DNA of 14,640 bases from an uncultured Clostridium sp. (GTDB lineage Bacteria; Bacillota; Clostridia; Lachnospirales; Lachnospiraceae): the NCBI GenBank assembly GCA_958349075.1, contig CATWBR010000051.1:1-14640 (forward strand). The letters are read 5' to 3'. Below the pieces are notes generated by a model, which was given only the letters and a program-made list of their open reading frames with translations, did no database searches and was not told the DNA's origin. The first letter of the stretch is position 1, and each line of letters starts with the position of its first letter. This document shows positions 14,386 through 14,640 of the stretch, piece by piece. The position numbers and the translations under genes were made by a program.

Positions 14386-14640
14386 TTACCGGCTGCTCTT
14401 GCACCGGCCGGCACCTCTGGCTACCGCCACCTTAATAACCGGCAAAAGTATCGGAGAGAGCAGGGAAACCGCCGCGATAATGAGCAGGGCACAGGAGATC
14501 GGCCTCGTAAAAAAGATTGAGAAGCTTCCGTCTGAAATTGCCAGCGACTTCGACAGGTTGGTCTCTATCTTCGTTCCCAGGATCAGGCCCAGAATCACCG
14601 GAGGCATCGCAAAGTCCAGCTTGAGCAGAACAAACCCGGC
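14386..14640 (-). CDS. tctA: TctA-type tripartite tricarboxylate transporter permease, C-terminal fragment
   Basis: Only the last 84 codons lie in the window; the reading frame continues past the right edge, so this is a partial gene, not a truncated one. The frame is open from 14640 and includes the residues AGFVLLKLDFAMPPVILG, then LILGTKIETNLSKSLAISDG and FFTRPISCALL, matching the conserved C-terminal end of TctA permeases (a P-x-x-LG-x-ILG segment, E-x-N-L-R/S, and FFTRPIS). Two hydrophobic stretches are visible. TctA is the large membrane subunit of a three-part system that uses an extracytoplasmic solute-binding protein to import carboxylates with the ion gradient; TctB and TctC would be expected further right. 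The stop lies 66 bases before the CoA-transferase gene, consistent with one operon. Confidence 0.85.
   Translation of the reverse strand, partial: AGFVLLKLDFAMPPVILGLILGTKIETNLSKSLAISDGSFSIFFTRPISCALLIIAAVSLLSPILLPVIKVAVARGAGRCKSSR

Noticed and set aside
14386..14607. Small stand-alone membrane protein starting at an ATG at 14607
   Set aside because: The frame stays open upstream to the window edge with matching TctA residues, so the ATG is internal and the gene is partial.

Overview
The window looks like a chromosomal stretch from an anaerobic, Gram-positive gut-type Clostridia, most likely Lachnospiraceae. The evidence is strong AGGAGG-type ribosome binding sites, roughly 50% GC with mixed codon use, and families typical of that group: a Clostridium kluyveri-like 4-hydroxybutyrate dehydrogenase, a CaiB/BaiF CoA-transferase, a TctA permease and an M20 amidohydrolase. 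This is judged by eye, without database searches. I see no rRNA, tRNA, CRISPR array, insertion sequence or phage gene.

Left block (about 1-4019, plus strand): a catabolic operon behind an exact -24/-12 sigma-54 promoter (67-83). It encodes (i) a full-length HAL/PAL-superfamily lyase that has lost the Ala-Ser-Gly triad from which the MIO electrophile forms, but keeps the catalytic Tyr, the carboxylate-binding Arg and the late Glu; (ii) a sodium:solute symporter; (iii) a 97-residue two-helix membrane protein overlapping the symporter gene; and (iv) a 180-residue protein I do not recognise. The most economical reading is uptake of an amino-acid-like substrate that already carries a good leaving group, for example a trimethylammonium betaine, followed by MIO-independent elimination. 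Ergothionase is the known precedent. Substrate identity is inference.

Middle (4020-4814): an intergenic region with three copies of a 12-base word in alternating orientation, able to form two mutually exclusive hairpins, then a DUF3592-like membrane protein gene on the plus strand.

Middle right (4835-10485, minus strand): a two-gene unit made of an unrecognised 143-residue protein and a 1733-residue DUF5724/DUF4132 (MolR/YehI-like) protein. A candidate promoter with an overlapping 10-bp palindrome lies upstream. The AAA/VWA/SWIM partners known from the E. coli yeh locus are not in the window.

Right block (10569-14640, minus strand): in transcription order, the C-terminal end of a TctA-like permease (entering from beyond the window), a CaiB/BaiF family III CoA-transferase, 4-hydroxybutyrate dehydrogenase, and an M20 amidohydrolase. 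The amidohydrolase probably has its own promoter, with a palindrome in the spacer and a 13-bp hairpin in the leader. This block reads as carboxylate/acyl-CoA and N-acyl compound catabolism. The two catabolic blocks point in opposite directions with the DUF4132 unit between them, and nothing in the sequence ties them to one pathway. No stretch of 300 bases or more lacks a gene.
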